In this document: positions 1 through 11,516 of the stretch, piece by piece | How the letters are laid out: each line of letters starts with the position of its first letter | Numbering within the stretch: position 1 is the stretch's first letter | Source: Leptospira ainlahdjerensis | GTDB taxonomy: Bacteria > Spirochaetota > Leptospiria > Leptospirales > Leptospiraceae | Assembly (NCBI RefSeq): GCF_016919175.1 | Contig: NZ_JAFFPU010000030.1 | Span: 62,001 to 126,000 of the forward strand | Length of the DNA stretch: 64,000 nt | Reading direction: 5' to 3' | Position numbers and translations under genes: made by a program | Notes under the pieces: model-generated | Database searches by the model: none | What the model was told of the DNA's origin: nothing | The model's input: the letters and a program-made list of their open reading frames with translations, nothing else

Positions 1-22
1 TCCTATGGGGCGCAATGTACCT
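1..22. repeat. Direct repeat, copy 1 (duplicates tRNA 3' end)
   Basis: A 22-bp sequence beginning TCCTATGGGGCGCAATG recurs exactly at 364-385. The second copy includes the last eight bases of the tRNA-Arg gene and its 3' flank, so this copy carries a displaced piece of the tRNA end. The layout resembles an attachment-site duplication but only about 340 bp separate the copies and no integrase is visible. Confidence 0.75.
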
Positions 23-363
23 GTAACGCGACCCATAGGAAGCGTTACATTGAGTTAATAGGGACTCGCCGTTACGCAATTCGTCATCGTGACGAATTTA
101 GCTCCACGGCGTCTCGAACTTTCCTCACCACAAAAAACTCAGCAGGTTTCTCCCTACGGGTCGGAACCTATCTGTGGTTCGGTCGCGTTCATGACGCTCT
201 CTATGGATCGCTATGAACGCTTTCAAGTTCTCGCTTCGAGTCCTGACATTGTTATGGAAAAGTTTGAAGGTGTTGATGCTTCTTGGGGAGAAGGTGCAGT
301 TTGATTTCTTTGCTTCGCAAAGAGTCAACGCCAACGCTCCGCTGGCTTTTGACTCCATTGCTT
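1..363. other. Hairpin-rich noncoding block beside tRNA-Arg
   Basis: I see no convincing gene here; the short open frames have no family resemblance. The stretch is packed with perfect inverted repeats: TCCTATGGG/CCCATAGGA at 1-9 and 32-40, TGTAACGC/GCGTTACA at 23-30 and 42-49, AATTCGTCA/TGACGAATT at 78-86 and 90-98, GAACC/GGTTC at 164-168 and 176-180, GCGTTCAT/ATGAACGC at 185-192 and 213-220, CTTTGC/GCAAAG at 308-313 and 317-322, and GAGTCAA/TTGACTC at 322-328 and 349-355 with an inner GCCA/TGGC pair. It could be a structured transcript, a decayed mobile sequence or a cluster of repeats; the sequence alone does not decide. Confidence 0.6.
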
Positions 364-449
<86 letters not shown>

Positions 450-577
450 GCTCACAAATGAGTCTTTTGGAGAGGCCACCGTTGTCAAATGCAAATCCGG
501 AAAGGGTCGTTAAGGACGGAAAGTCCTTGAAAAAGGGAATCGGTATGAAATCCTTTTCCTAAAAGATAGAGGTAGAG

Positions 578-964
578 ATGCAGGTTTCGTTTCGGATGGA
601 TTGGAATAGAATTTTCTTTGGAAAGGGATTGTACTTTTTATTCCTCCTTGTGGTTTTGGGGATTCTTTCACCTGTTTTTTCCGTAAGCGAAGAAGAAGAG
701 GAAAGACTTCTCGAAAAGGCGCTCGTTGAAAGCGCGGTAACACCCGGACAAAAACAAGCCGTCGCCAATTATCTCAGAGCGACTGCGGTTGCAAAAAGAA
801 ACAGAGCCAACGAACTTCGAGAACTCGCGAAACTTTCCAGAGGAGAAAAATTTCTCCATGCACAAGCTCGAAAAGAAAAACTTCATAGAATGGCGGATTC
901 TTTAGATAGACAGGCAGATCGTCACGAAACGGCGCTCAAACAGTTGCCGATCGAAAGTCATTGA
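578..964 (+). CDS. Small exported helical protein, unknown function
   Basis: A 128-residue protein not recognised from a named family. Residues about 15-35 form a hydrophobic segment ending VFSVSEEE, consistent with a signal peptide or membrane anchor. The rest is charged and helical, rich in Arg, Glu, Lys and Leu, and probably forms a coiled coil in the periplasm. ATG at 578 is preceded by GAGG at 569-572, a well-placed ribosome binding site. It stands alone between the tRNA and the convergent tmk gene. That it is exported is inferred from the hydrophobic N-terminus. Confidence 0.7.
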   Translation: MQVSFRMDWNRIFFGKGLYFLFLLVVLGILSPVFSVSEEEEERLLEKALVESAVTPGQKQAVANYLRATAVAKRNRANELRELAKLSRGEKFLHAQARKEKLHRMADSLDRQADRHETALKQLPIESH

Positions 965-1062
965 TTCAAAAAATAGAATGTGATTGAATTGGTTCTAAGA
1001 ATTTAGAAAGGCCCCTTTCTTCGGACCGTTTCCGAGTTTTTAGAGAAAAGTCTTCCCGCGCC

Positions 1063-1683
1063 CTAATTCTTCTTTTTTATCCGGATTCTATCTAATAAAA
1101 TTTTCAGACATTCCTCCGCGATCTGGTCCGGTCCTTTTTCGGCGTCGATCCGAATCGTTTCCTTTGGAAGAATTCTCTCATAAGCGGAATGAATCTTTTC
1201 CAGTTGCGAAAGAGTTTCGAATCTTTCCTTTTCTTCCTTTCTTCGGCTCAATCTTTCCAGAGCGATTTTCGGTTTTAGATTCAGATAAAAAAGAACGTCC
1301 GGAATTCTAAACTTTTGATCCAGGTTTTTTTGGAGAATCGTTTCCGGAGAAAGATCGGGTCCGCTCTGATACGCAGCCGTGGAATACATATATCGATCTA
1401 AAAGAACATTCTTTCCGGATTTCAGCGCGGGAAGAATATTTTGTTTTAAGGATTCTTCTCTGTCGGCAAGAAAGGCTTCGATCTGTTCTTCCGTTTTGAG
1501 TTCGATCTCTCCTCTTAAAAACTTTCTCAAAAACTTTCCGGTTTCTAAATGGGTTGGCTCTGTGAACGAGACCGCGGGAATTTCTTCTTTGAGAAGAAGT
1601 TCAGTCACCGATCTGCAAAGAGTGGACTTTCCACTTCCGTCGATGCCTTCAAATACCACGAAGAGCGGAGATTCTTTTTTCAT
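1063..1683 (-). CDS. tmk: Thymidylate kinase
   Basis: This cytosolic kinase phosphorylates dTMP to dTDP in dTTP synthesis. The 206-residue product carries the P-loop [10 protein letters not shown] near the N-terminus, the DRY-type substrate loop [19 protein letters not shown] around residue 95-110, and a lid region rich in Arg ([14 protein letters not shown]). Length matches the family (about 205-215). The frame is open further upstream to a TTG at 1728, but ATG at 1683 is preferred: it is preceded by GGAAAAGG and places the P-loop at the usual distance from the start. It lies alone on the minus strand, convergent with the gene at 578-964. Confidence 0.93.
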   Translation of the reverse strand: MKKESPLFVVFEGIDGSGKSTLCRSVTELLLKEEIPAVSFTEPTHLETGKFLRKFLRGEIELKTEEQIEAFLADREESLKQNILPALKSGKNVLLDRYMYSTAAYQSGPDLSPETILQKNLDQKFRIPDVLFYLNLKPKIALERLSRRKEEKERFETLSQLEKIHSAYERILPKETIRIDAEKGPDQIAEECLKILLDRIRIKKKN

Positions 1684-1790
1684 TTTTACCTTTTCCAATT
1701 CAACCTTGACAGGGACGGATCGATTCAAAACCGTTCTTCTTTAGATACATGGATTTGTTTCAAAAGGAAGAATCCAGTAAAAATTCCCAG

Positions 1791-2399
1791 ATGAAAAATA
1801 ATTTTCCCTTCTTTCGTGCGGGTTTTTTCGTTCTGTTCATTTTTCTCTTCTTTCAGTTCTGCACTTTTTATTCCGGAAAAGAAAATTCCACAAATAGAAA
1901 CGATACGCTCAATTCCATTCCTTCCTCTTCGAAAGGCCCTATTCAAATCCATACGATCTACGAAGAGGTCTATCCGGATTCTTCCCAAAGTGCCGTCCAA
2001 ATCACCTCCGAAAAAAATGAAAATTCTCAAAACGCTTCTTTTAAGGGAACCTCCAAAACAAAAAAAACGGAGGCGGTCCTCGGAAGCGGTATCGTCATCA
2101 ATCAGTTAGGTTATATTCTCACCAATGAACACGTTATTCGCGCTTATGATAAGTTGAATGTAAAACTGAAGTCCGGAAAACTCTATGAGGCGCAGATCAT
2201 CGGTTTGGATAAAAGACTGGACCTAGCGATTTTGAGAGTGGAAGCGGATTCGGAAATCGTTCCCGTGGAAGTTTTGGATTCTTATTCTCTTCAGATTGTG
2301 GAAAGAGCGATCTTGAAATATACGAACTCAAAAGAGGCTCTCAAAAAAATGCGGGAGAATGCGCTGAAAAAGAAAATTCCGGTTCACTTGCGGCGCTGA
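1791..2399 (+). pseudogene. Truncated HtrA/DegP-like serine protease (degenerate paralogue)
   Basis: The N-terminal half of an HtrA protease, lying directly upstream of an intact copy. It has a signal sequence with a possible lipobox (FQFC), the block [17 protein letters not shown] with catalytic His (residue 114 from ATG 1791), and Asp in RLDLAILRVE (residue 144). The 30-residue His-Asp spacing equals that of the neighbour. After EVLDS the homology stops: there is no GNSGG serine motif and no PDZ domain, and the frame ends in an unrelated tail. A shifted frame at 2372-2383 reads ENSG, which could be a remnant of the Ser motif but may be chance. The frame also has an earlier ATG at 1749. It cannot be an active serine protease; a non-catalytic role cannot be excluded. 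Confidence 0.75.
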
Positions 2400-2616
2400 T
2401 CCGTTTTTCCCTTCTCTCTCAAATTCCGGGAAACTCTTTCTTCGGTTCGAGGTCTAATCAAACAAGGCAGTGTGGAATTCTCCTCCTGTCCAAATCCAAC
2501 TTGTATCCGATATGGTTCCGTAAGAGACTTGCTTCCAAATCCAACTTGACAGTCGGAGGAGCGAGCCGATCCTTTCAGTACCTATCGGAAATTCATTTTC
2601 AGAGGGATAGAATTCA

Positions 2617-3774
<1,158 letters not shown>

Positions 3775-4800
3775 TTGTCCAAATCCCACACCCTCAATCC
3801 TGAAGAAGAATTTGAAGAAGAGTCGGGTTTACGCCCGTCTCTTCTAAACGAATTTATAGGCCAAAAAGAAGTTCTAAACAATCTCGGAGTTTACGTCCAA
3901 GCTGCGAAGAATCGAAAAAAAGCTCTGGACCACGTTCTCATCTCCGGTCCGCCCGGACTCGGAAAAACAACTCTCGCCGGAATTATCTCCAACGAACTGG
4001 GAACCAGACTTACGATCACCTCCGCTCCCGTGATCACGAAGGGGGCCGATCTCGCGCGTCTTCTCACGAGCATGGGTGAGAATGAGATTCTTTTTATAGA
4101 CGAGATTCATACGCTTCACAAGAAACTCGAAGAGATTCTTTATCCCGCGATGGAGAATTATATGATCGACCTTGTGATCGGAGAAGGTGTGACCGCACAG
4201 ATGGTCCAAATTCCTCTCAAACCTTTTACCTTGGTCGGAGCTACAACCCGAAGCGGTCTTATCAGCGAACCTCTCAAGAGTCGTTTTGGAATTCAACTTC
4301 GTTTGGATTACTACAGCGACGAGGAGATGAAGGAAATCGTTTTGCGTTCTTCTAAAATTTTGAACGTTGCAATCGAAGAGGACGCGGCTCTTGAAATCGG
4401 AAAACGTTCTCGAAAAACTCCTCGAATCGCAAATCATCTCGTCAAACGAATCCGAGACTTCAGCGAAGTCGACGGTCATTCTTCCGTCAAAAAGGATCTT
4501 TGTATCAAAGCTTTTGATAAGATGGGGATTGACGACCTGGGACTGGATGCTATGGATAGACAGATCCTCGGTTGTATGATCGATCGTTATAAGGGCGGTC
4601 CCGTCGGATTGAAAGCGATCGCCGTCGTGGTCGGAGAAGAGGAAAAAACCATCGAAGACACGTACGAATCTTTTATGGTGAGAATCGGACTCATCAATCG
4701 AACTCCCGCCGGAAGAGTGGCTACCGAAAAGGCGTATCATCAACTGAAGCGAATGGGAGACTTTCCCGGAAACAATGGACAAGACCCGACTTTATTCTGA
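3775..4800 (+). CDS. ruvB: Holliday junction branch-migration helicase RuvB
   Basis: The AAA+ motor that, with RuvA, drives branch migration of Holliday junctions in recombination and repair. The 341-residue protein shows Walker [11 protein letters not shown], Walker B FIDEIH, sensor 1 [12 protein letters not shown], the arginine-finger region PLKSRFG and the C-terminal winged helix ([12 protein letters not shown]). The length is typical. The start is a TTG at 3775, directly abutting the htrA stop, so translational coupling is likely. The last 26 bases overlap the next gene. ruvA and ruvC are not in this window. Confidence 0.95.
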   Translation: MSKSHTLNPEEEFEEESGLRPSLLNEFIGQKEVLNNLGVYVQAAKNRKKALDHVLISGPPGLGKTTLAGIISNELGTRLTITSAPVITKGADLARLLTSMGENEILFIDEIHTLHKKLEEILYPAMENYMIDLVIGEGVTAQMVQIPLKPFTLVGATTRSGLISEPLKSRFGIQLRLDYYSDEEMKEIVLRSSKILNVAIEEDAALEIGKRSRKTPRIANHLVKRIRDFSEVDGHSSVKKDLCIKAFDKMGIDDLGLDAMDRQILGCMIDRYKGGPVGLKAIAVVVGEEEKTIEDTYESFMVRIGLINRTPAGRVATEKAYHQLKRMGDFPGNNGQDPTLF

Positions 4801-5692
4801 ATATTCCGGAATGCCGGAGGACGACAAGAGGTTGATCTACGCTTCCTTTGTGGTTCTCGCGCTCGCGTCTTTTTTTACCGCTCATCTTCTCACACGCAAC
4901 ATGCTCTGGAAAATTCTCGGAAGCGAACCTTTGGTCAAAATGGAGAGCAACGAGGAAAAAGAAAAAATCTACGAAGTTCTTTTGGAACAAGACTTCGTAG
5001 ACAAACATATCAAAGACGAGTACAAAGCCCTTTCCAACGTGGACGCGGCCGGCGCCGGCGGAATTACAAAAAAAGAAGGCTTTCACTCCGCGAGTCCGTT
5101 TCGTGAATTCGTGATGGGAAGCGTTGCAAGAAGAAATTCGGAAGCGCAAAAACAACAGTCCTTGGAAAAAAACGATGAAAAGGCCTTCGAAGTAGGAATT
5201 TATAAAATCGATCCGGTGCAAACGTCTAACACGGATAATACGAAACAAAGCACTCAGACTTACGGAAGGATGACCAAAATTCCTTTTAACTACCGTTTCG
5301 AACAAGACTTCCTCTTTCGCTGGGACGGAAGTCAGGCGCTTTCGATTCCCAGAAAAAAACTCGCGGGTTACGAATATTTTAAACGAATGCTGAGACAGAT
5401 CGAAGGAAGTTTTGCTCCTCCGGGCGGTGGGAACTTTGCGTATCGAGATATGGCGGGAACCGTGATCCGTGCGGGTATTTCTCCGGGACAGGTCAAGGTT
5501 CAATTTTTGTTAAGCGACAGCGGTCAGGTTTTGGATACGAGGCTGATCTCAACCCAAGGACAGGATATCGTAGGTCAGGCTTGTGTGGATTCTATCCGGG
5601 GCCAGAATTTCGGAAAAGTCCCCGAAGAGGTAAAAGCGCAGGGAATGATCTTCGGTATCAACTTTATCTTTCCTGAGATGAGGAGTCGTTAA
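4775..5692 (+). CDS. TonB-like C-terminal domain protein, membrane anchored
   Basis: A 305-residue protein with one membrane segment at about residues 22-40 ([20 protein letters not shown]), a charged middle region and a C-terminal domain ([20 protein letters not shown] through residue 300) that resembles the TonB/AgmX-type C-terminal fold. The topology, a short cytoplasmic N-terminus with a periplasmic remainder, fits an energy-transducing or periplasm-spanning adaptor; no ExbB/ExbD genes are nearby. ATG 4775 lies inside the end of ruvB (26-bp overlap), placing it in the htrA-ruvB operon. The TonB assignment rests on pattern only. Confidence 0.7.
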   Translation: MDKTRLYSEYSGMPEDDKRLIYASFVVLALASFFTAHLLTRNMLWKILGSEPLVKMESNEEKEKIYEVLLEQDFVDKHIKDEYKALSNVDAAGAGGITKKEGFHSASPFREFVMGSVARRNSEAQKQQSLEKNDEKAFEVGIYKIDPVQTSNTDNTKQSTQTYGRMTKIPFNYRFEQDFLFRWDGSQALSIPRKKLAGYEYFKRMLRQIEGSFAPPGGGNFAYRDMAGTVIRAGISPGQVKVQFLLSDSGQVLDTRLISTQGQDIVGQACVDSIRGQNFGKVPEEVKAQGMIFGINFIFPEMRSR

Positions 5693-5701
5693 AGAATTCC
5701 C

Positions 5702-6475
5702 TTGGATCCGATTCGAAAAGCCTTTCAAGAACGCGAAAAGTTGAAAGAGGCCGAAATTTCAGATCTTGAACGTTCCGTTATCCGAAAAACCAGGCTTCGC
5801 AAACTTAAAAAAAATATTCTCTTGTTCTTTCGTTGTTTGGGACGTACAAAACCGTTTTTGTATATTCAAAAATTCTCACGTTTTGTCATGGCCGATCTCT
5901 GGATTCTAAATCAATCACCGATTCTTTGGCTTTTAGGAATGGGCCTCCCCAGTTTTTATCTTCCCTGTCTTGTGATACCGGAAATGCTGGAAAGTCCTAC
6001 GATGGCGACGATTTTCTTTTTTTTCCCGATCGTTCTTGCGATCGAATGGTTTCGATGGATCGGTTTTCGAAGAATTCTTTCCAAACTCTCCTTCTCTGTT
6101 TACGGCTTTGAACCGTTTTATGAGAATAAAAAATTAGAATATTATCAGTGGTTCGAACTTAAATTGAGAATCGAAGCGGATCACAACCAGGAAGCCATCG
6201 AAGCCATCATTGATTCTTTTTGTATTATTTCCAAAAAACGTTTTTACGCTCCTTATGCGGATACCGGAACCGATCCGAGAAAATCTTGGAGCCGTGGAAA
6301 AAATCTGGTCCTGACCGGGAGCGGGAACTCGAGGATTGCCTTACTTTTGGTGAGGGACCTTTTTAGAAAATTGGATCGATTGAATCGGTTTGAATCTTCG
6401 ATCCGGTCGGTGTCGATTGAAAAAGTTTCAGGGCCGATCTACGTGGATTCTCTCAGTAATCAAAGTAACGATTAA
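5702..6475 (+). CDS. Membrane protein of unknown function
   Basis: A 257-residue protein I do not recognise. It has a basic N-terminal region (residues 1-45), two hydrophobic segments around residues 75-95 and 100-120 (WLLGMGLPSFYLPCLVIPEM and a Phe-rich stretch), then a soluble C-terminal part of about 130 residues. The start is a TTG at 5702, 10 bp after the preceding stop, so it is probably the last gene of the htrA-ruvB operon. It converges on the histidine kinase gene, leaving only 6 bp between stops. Confidence 0.65.
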   Translation: MDPIRKAFQEREKLKEAEISDLERSVIRKTRLRKLKKNILLFFRCLGRTKPFLYIQKFSRFVMADLWILNQSPILWLLGMGLPSFYLPCLVIPEMLESPTMATIFFFFPIVLAIEWFRWIGFRRILSKLSFSVYGFEPFYENKKLEYYQWFELKLRIEADHNQEAIEAIIDSFCIISKKRFYAPYADTGTDPRKSWSRGKNLVLTGSGNSRIALLLVRDLFRKLDRLNRFESSIRSVSIEKVSGPIYVDSLSNQSND

Positions 6476-6481
6476 GAAATA

Positions 6482-8332
6482 TTATAAAATCGGAATGTTT
6501 ATTTCAAATAGGTTTTTGTCGTCTTTCGAATTAAAATCATAGCTTGCTTTCAGCTTTTCCGCACGCATCCGGATATTGTTCAACCCGATTCCGGAAAAAA
6601 TAGGTTTGTTGGTTTCGAACTTGATTCCGTCGTCGATGATTTTTAATGTTAGTGTTTTCCCTTCCTTATTCCATAAAATTTGAATGTTCTTCGCTTCGGA
6701 ATGTCTGAGTAGATTGGACATTAACTCTAAAAATATTTTCTGTATATGTAGGCACTGATCCAGACGTAATACGTCGGAAACTTCTCTGATGTCCGTTTTC
6801 ACTTGGATCGACCCGGTGTTTTGGATTCTTTCGGCGTATCGGATCATCACGTCTTCCACGAGTTCCTTATGAGTTCCCGAATGTTGCATTAAGAATACGA
6901 TGTCTCTTACGTTCGAGATCAGATGTGTAACTTCAGCTTTTAGCTTTTTGAGAGTGGAATCCTCCTTGTTTTTGGATTCCAATTCGAAAAGGATCGCGGT
7001 CAGTTCGGAACCGATCGTATCGTGAATGTCGGATGCGATTCTGGTTCTTTCCTCCGATTGAAGTCTGAGTTGTTCGTTATATTTGATTTGAAGTTGTGCA
7101 AATTCTTTTGCCTTTTCCAAATCTTCCGTAAATCGAGAGGAAATGATATAAGAATTGAGCGCGACGAAGACGACTAATCCCAACGGGAAACTGTAAGGAA
7201 ACAGAACGTAAACTTCAAACAGACCGTATACCACGTCGTTTAACATCGTTAAGGCTAAAACAAGACCGGTAAGAAGAATCGTTCTCGCTCTCGCTTCCCG
7301 TTTTCGATACGCCCAAAATGAAGGGACTATGATCGGAATCGCGTATATCGGAGGAATATAGAGAAATAGGGAATACAATCGAACCAGATTGTATTCATCC
7401 AAGAGTAGTATTCCGATTACGAATACTACCGTGCTCGCGATCGCGATCCGAATCCACCTTTTCCCGAATTGAACGGGAAACATTTTTCTAAGGATCAGAT
7501 AGGTCGTGGGAAAAAAGGCAACCTCGCAAAAGAATTCGATTCGGATTCTAAGATCGAGAGAAAGGCTCGGAATCGCCATGTATTGAATCCCGGAAGTGAT
7601 AAAAGTATAAAGGGACACCAAAAAACAAAACGCCGCGAAGTTCAGCGGAACCGGATCCTTTCTATAAGCAAAAAAGAATACGATATGATAGATTCCGAAT
7701 GAGAAGATCACTGTAATCAGAATGATTTCCAACCATTCTGATCTTCTTTCCTCCAGATCGATCGAATTTCCATTTCCGATTCTAAAAGAATTTCGAATCC
7801 CCCCTTTGAGATGATTTCCTTTAAAATTGGAAACGACGACGGTGATCCGAAAATCCCCGGACGGAACGAAGACACTCGTGATCAAAGGATGTGCCAAAAA
7901 TACCGTGTCGATCTCGTCCGTTCCGGCAAGCCCGTTGGAATAAACTTTGTGATCGTCAAAATAAACGTCGTAAACTCCGGGAAGTCTCGGAATTCTAATC
8001 TTTAGATTCGGGCGGTTCCAGTCGCATAACACGCGTAAACGATAGGTCGCATAACCTTTTAGTGTATAGGAAGAATCGTAATCCCTCCAAATCCCGGGAA
8101 CCGGTTTATACAAAACACTTTTTGATACGGGTTGATTTCCTTGAGCCAATTCATTCCAGTAAAATTCCCAATCGCCGTTTAGGGTCGTATTTTGTTCGTT
8201 GAGATTGAAATTTCTTAGATCGATCACGCCCTTTTGTGCGGTCGGACGTTCCTTGGATGAAGTCGAGGGCGAACAAAGGTTCATGATCGAAAAAAATAGA
8301 ATAATAAAAATTGAATATACGATCCGTTTCAT
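6482..8332 (-). CDS. 7TMR-DISM-like sensor histidine kinase (NarX/DesK class)
   Basis: A 616-residue membrane sensor. The N-terminus is a signal sequence with possible lipobox (MNLC), followed by an extracytoplasmic jelly-roll-like sensor domain (about residues 40-190, resembling 7TMR-DISMED2) and about seven membrane segments (residues 200-400). The cytoplasmic part carries a HisKA_3 dimerisation domain with His437 in [15 protein letters not shown], then an HATPase domain with [15 protein letters not shown] and [14 protein letters not shown]. The class pairs with LuxR-type regulators, and one is encoded 9 bp upstream. The ligand is unknown; 7TMR-DISM domains are often thought to bind carbohydrates. 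Confidence 0.88.
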   Translation of the reverse strand: MKRIVYSIFIILFFSIMNLCSPSTSSKERPTAQKGVIDLRNFNLNEQNTTLNGDWEFYWNELAQGNQPVSKSVLYKPVPGIWRDYDSSYTLKGYATYRLRVLCDWNRPNLKIRIPRLPGVYDVYFDDHKVYSNGLAGTDEIDTVFLAHPLITSVFVPSGDFRITVVVSNFKGNHLKGGIRNSFRIGNGNSIDLEERRSEWLEIILITVIFSFGIYHIVFFFAYRKDPVPLNFAAFCFLVSLYTFITSGIQYMAIPSLSLDLRIRIEFFCEVAFFPTTYLILRKMFPVQFGKRWIRIAIASTVVFVIGILLLDEYNLVRLYSLFLYIPPIYAIPIIVPSFWAYRKREARARTILLTGLVLALTMLNDVVYGLFEVYVLFPYSFPLGLVVFVALNSYIISSRFTEDLEKAKEFAQLQIKYNEQLRLQSEERTRIASDIHDTIGSELTAILFELESKNKEDSTLKKLKAEVTHLISNVRDIVFLMQHSGTHKELVEDVMIRYAERIQNTGSIQVKTDIREVSDVLRLDQCLHIQKIFLELMSNLLRHSEAKNIQILWNKEGKTLTLKIIDDGIKFETNKPIFSGIGLNNIRMRAEKLKASYDFNSKDDKNLFEINIPIL

Positions 8333-8341
8333 AGACGGCCT

Positions 8342-9034
8342 CTAAGGATAACCGGGAACGTCTCGTATGATCCCCATTCTTCTGCCCCGAATGATCGCTT
8401 CGGACCTGGAATGAACTTCCATCTTTTTATAGATCTTTTCAATATGTCGGCTCACCGTATGACTGGAAATATCCAATTCGTCGGCGATGTCGGGGAAAGT
8501 CATTCCCAGCGCGACAAAATTCAAAATCTGCAATTCCCTTTCGGTCAAACCCAGAGTGTTTACGATCGGAGGATTTTTTGTTTCCTCTTTTTTCGTAAAC
8601 TCCCGTATGATCTTGTCCGCGATCCGAGGCGTAAGCGGTGCCCCGCCTAATACGATTACTCTGAGTTCGGCGAGAAATAATTCAGGAGAAGTGTCTTTTA
8701 AAAGATATCCGGATGCACCTCCCCGAATCGCCTCCACAATTTTTTCCTCGTCTTCAAAAACCGTAAAGACCACATATTTTGTGTTAGGCGTTTTGTCCTT
8801 GAGTTCCCGCAGGCATTCCAAGCCGCTTTTTCTTGGAAGTCCTATGTCCAAAATGACGATGTCGGGAGCTTCGTCCGGTAATTTAGAAATGGCTTCTTGC
8901 GCGTTCGAATAGTGTTTTAAGAATTTGAGATCGCTTGATTTGGAGAGTAGTTCTTGAAGATTGAGGGCGGTATGAAGATTGTCTTCTATGATCGAAACAG
9001 AATGGGTCTCTTGGGAATCTTCGCGTTTGAGCAT
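8342..9034 (-). CDS. NarL/FixJ-family response regulator (REC + LuxR HTH)
   Basis: A 230-residue DNA-binding response regulator. The receiver domain has acidic residues in SIIEDN, phospho-acceptor Asp63 in [12 protein letters not shown], Thr in VFTVF and Lys in YLLKDTS. The C-terminal LuxR-type helix-turn-helix is clear: [20 protein letters not shown] followed by [23 protein letters not shown] 9034 is chosen because the receiver fold begins about ten residues later; the open frame extends further upstream without family resemblance. It is the first gene of a two-gene unit with the histidine kinase (9-bp gap) and presumably its cognate regulator. Confidence 0.92.
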   Translation of the reverse strand: MLKREDSQETHSVSIIEDNLHTALNLQELLSKSSDLKFLKHYSNAQEAISKLPDEAPDIVILDIGLPRKSGLECLRELKDKTPNTKYVVFTVFEDEEKIVEAIRGGASGYLLKDTSPELFLAELRVIVLGGAPLTPRIADKIIREFTKKEETKNPPIVNTLGLTERELQILNFVALGMTFPDIADELDISSHTVSRHIEKIYKKMEVHSRSEAIIRGRRMGIIRDVPGYP

Positions 9035-9183
9035 CGACCTGATTCTTCGGATTGCCTTCGATCGGTAAATTAAATTTTTCCCTTCGTCTTTGTGCGATTG
9101 CCGGTGTGATTTACTAGGCCAGCTCCTTCTCACGATTTATATCTTCCAGATCCAAAGGTAGCCCTGAACAGCGAGGTGTTGGG

Positions 9184-9591
9184 TTATTTAAAAAACTCGT
9201 TCCATTCTTCTTTTGCTTTTTCCCATCTTCTTTTACGATCGTCTTTGTCTTTGATCTTTAGATAAAGCCTGGGTTCAGCGCCGGGATACGAGATTCTTAC
9301 CCGATGCTCGTGAAGGACTTCTACGAGGATCGTTTGATTGTGATCGGATGCGATTTGGTAGTTGACGACACTTTTCATCCGCAAGGGAATCGCACCTCGT
9401 CCGAGATTGGCGACCCCTTTTCTAAAATCGAGTTCTACACAATCCACAGGTTTGTGCCAAGTGTCGCAAAACTTTCCTTCGGGCGGTGGGACCGGCTTTA
9501 AACCGCAGGTGATCGTTAAAAACGTAACGGAAAGAACGAATTTAAAACCGAACATTTTTTGAAAAGCAGAGAATGTCTTTTTAAATTTCAT
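9184..9591 (-). CDS. Putative lipoprotein
   Basis: About 135 residues, not recognised. The N-terminal hydrophobic segment FVLSVTFLTITCG ends in a lipobox-like TITC, so it is probably a lipoprotein. The mature part has two further Cys (FCDTWHKPVDC) and a strongly basic/acidic C-terminus (KDKDDRKRRWEKAKEEW). Start choice is uncertain: ATG 9591 and ATG 9555 (MFGFKF) are both plausible. It follows the gene at 9622-10626 by about 30 bp on the same strand and is probably co-transcribed with it. Confidence 0.65.
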   Translation of the reverse strand: MKFKKTFSAFQKMFGFKFVLSVTFLTITCGLKPVPPPEGKFCDTWHKPVDCVELDFRKGVANLGRGAIPLRMKSVVNYQIASDHNQTILVEVLHEHRVRISYPGAEPRLYLKIKDKDDRKRRWEKAKEEWNEFFK

Positions 9592-9621
9592 TTCGTTTAT
9601 CATTTTTCTGGCTCGAGAATT

Positions 9622-10626
9622 CTATTGATCCGTTTCGAGTTCCAGATTGAGTTTTGTTTTGAGAAGCGGTTTTTCCTCTATGATTTCTCTGGCGAGTTTT
9701 ATGATCTCATCCTTTCTTTCTTCCGCTTTCGGAAAAAGTTCTTCCAGGATCGTAATGGATTTTGCGTGAAGATTCTGAAGTCTGAAAATTTTAGCTTCTA
9801 AGATCCAAGACCCGGTTGTGATAAAGTCTTCATTTTCGTTTCTCACCTTTCGAATAAAATTCAAAGAAGAAACATATTGGCCGGCACGAAACTCGGAAAG
9901 TCCCGTCAAAAAGTGGGCCTCTCTTTCCGTGAGTAGAATGGAAGCCGTGGATTCGGGGCTTGCCAGATTCTTCTTTAAGAATTCCGTATCTCCCGAGAGA
10001 GAAGCTCCTAAAAGGGAGATCCAAGTATAACCCGTCTTAAACTCCGGACTGATCTTATCATAAGGAATCGAGTTCAAAAGACTCGTGAGTGATTTTCGGG
10101 AAAGATGTTGTTTGATCGTTTCACCGAATGCGATCATCACTTCGTTATCGGGATTTTCGCGCATCGCCGGATCGATGGACTTCGCGCGGAGCCCGTTCCG
10201 ATACATTTCCTCCAAGATCGGAAGATAAGACGCGTCCTCTTTGAGAAAGTCGTTAAAACCCGAATAGGAAAGCTTGACTAACGTGCCCGAATCGAAAGAA
10301 AAACCGTTTAACAAAAAAGAATAATAATTTCCTAATGCAGTGTAAAAATAACCCACTTCGTCCGTAGGATTTGCCGCAACGTAGTCCTTAGCCGCGCTCT
10401 GAAAATTTTTGACAGAACTTTCCTCCAGATTTCCTGAAAGAATCTGTTGCTGAACGTTCTTTCTTTCCTTTTCAAGAAGAATTTTCCGATCCCCGGCGAA
10501 GAGATTTTTGATATCCTGCCGGAAAAAAAATCCGACCCCTCCTAAGGTAATCAAGAGAATCGTAAGAATATACGGTTTATAACTGGTCTTCTTTTTGTAA
10601 CTCTTCAGGCCGGACTGATACAGCAT
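9622..10626 (-). CDS. Membrane-anchored helical-repeat protein, unknown function
   Basis: A 334-residue protein with a basic N-terminus, one membrane segment at about residues 18-36 (YILTILLITLGGVGFFF) and a long helical remainder with TPR-like character (for example AREIIEEKPLLK and repeated Leu/Ala helices). It is likely an inner-membrane protein with a periplasmic helical-repeat domain that mediates protein contacts. ATG 10626 is divergent from the zinc-ribbon gene at 10672, so the 45-bp gap must hold both promoters. The family is not identified. Confidence 0.68.
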   Translation of the reverse strand: MLYQSGLKSYKKKTSYKPYILTILLITLGGVGFFFRQDIKNLFAGDRKILLEKERKNVQQQILSGNLEESSVKNFQSAAKDYVAANPTDEVGYFYTALGNYYSFLLNGFSFDSGTLVKLSYSGFNDFLKEDASYLPILEEMYRNGLRAKSIDPAMRENPDNEVMIAFGETIKQHLSRKSLTSLLNSIPYDKISPEFKTGYTWISLLGASLSGDTEFLKKNLASPESTASILLTEREAHFLTGLSEFRAGQYVSSLNFIRKVRNENEDFITTGSWILEAKIFRLQNLHAKSITILEELFPKAEERKDEIIKLAREIIEEKPLLKTKLNLELETDQ

Positions 10627-10671
10627 AATGCGTCCTAGTTTTTACCCGCCTATCCAGGGTTCACGTATTTT

Positions 10672-10932
10672 TTGAATTTGCTTCAAGCCCTAAAACTTGA
10701 CACTGAAGACACCTTTGATTCCGTTGGATTTATGCCCTACGATTACGATTTTGACGAAGAGTTTGAACTGGAAACCGGAGACGATGAAGATGCTACGGAT
10801 GAGGACGTTGTAACGTTTGCATGCGAGGACTGTGACCACCGTTGGGAAGAAGAAGCCTTTGAAGCGGAGGATTACGGTCCGGAAGGGGCAATTTGTCCCA
10901 TGTGCGGTTCGGCGGCAGTGATCGAACTTTGA
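10672..10932 (+). CDS. Small acidic protein with C-terminal zinc ribbon
   Basis: A protein of up to 86 residues whose first half is extremely acidic ([20 protein letters not shown]) and whose second half carries two CxxC pairs, ACEDC and CPMC, about 30 residues apart. These should coordinate a zinc ion in a ribbon or rubredoxin-like knuckle. Start is TTG 10672 or, alternatively, ATG 10732, which removes 20 residues but leaves the knuckles intact. The stop overlaps the TTG start of the next gene, so the unit 10672-12169 (this gene, a secreted protein, rsmD) is one operon. Function unknown; a regulator or metal-binding adaptor is possible. Confidence 0.65.
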   Translation: MNLLQALKLDTEDTFDSVGFMPYDYDFDEEFELETGDDEDATDEDVVTFACEDCDHRWEEEAFEAEDYGPEGAICPMCGSAAVIEL

Positions 10933-11516
10933 AAGTTGCCCGGCCGGTCAGGCAGTTCCAAGAGAATTTTGCCTCCCGGTTCCTCGGGTTTGTAATTGTA
11001 TTTTTTTTTCTCTCCCCTCAAAAATCAGTTTCTTCCACCGATTTTAGCGACGTTTATGATTTTTATAAAAAGGGAAACTATGATACCCTAGTGAAGGTGT
11101 CGCGTTCCGCACTTCGAAAAGAAGAAGTGGACTATCGCATTCTTCTTTTGTACACGGCCGCGGAGAAGGATCCGGAAGAGATCGATAAAACTCTCCGAAG
11201 TATCTACGAAAAAAAGTCGTCTCATCCCGGAATATTCTATAACTCCGTATTTTTATTTTTGGAACGTTGTCTGGTATTGGAGGAGGAATCATCCGGAATC
11301 CACTGGGGAAAAATTTTTCAAGAACACGGGGCGGCTTCAGTGCGTTATGCGGAAGGTCTCTACACATACGCTTGTATCCTGTTTGAAGCCGGGAAGTATT
11401 CGGAGGCGAAACAGGTTCTTTCCAAATTGAAAGAATGGAAATCGACCGAAAAGTTGAATAAAAAAATCCGGATCTTAGAATTGAGCATCGATAAAAAAAT
11501 GGAGGCACAGACATGA
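10929..11516 (+). CDS. Exported helical-repeat-like protein, unknown function
   Basis: A protein of about 195 residues. The start is taken as TTG 10929, which overlaps the preceding TGA (TTGA) and puts a good signal peptide at the N-terminus ([19 protein letters not shown]). The mature part looks like short TPR-type helices ([40 protein letters not shown]). It overlaps the rsmD start by 4 bp (ATGA). The partner is unknown. Confidence 0.68.
   Translation: MKVARPVRQFQENFASRFLGFVIVFFFLSPQKSVSSTDFSDVYDFYKKGNYDTLVKVSRSALRKEEVDYRILLLYTAAEKDPEEIDKTLRSIYEKKSSHPGIFYNSVFLFLERCLVLEEESSGIHWGKIFQEHGAASVRYAEGLYTYACILFEAGKYSEAKQVLSKLKEWKSTEKLNKKIRILELSIDKKMEAQT

Noticed and set aside
2546..2574. TTGACA upstream of htrA as a promoter
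   Set aside because: The -35-like hexamer is perfect but no convincing -10 follows at 16-18 bp.
3874..4782. 302-residue open frame on the minus strand
   Set aside because: It is fully antisense to ruvB, which has complete motifs; the reverse frame shows no family resemblance.
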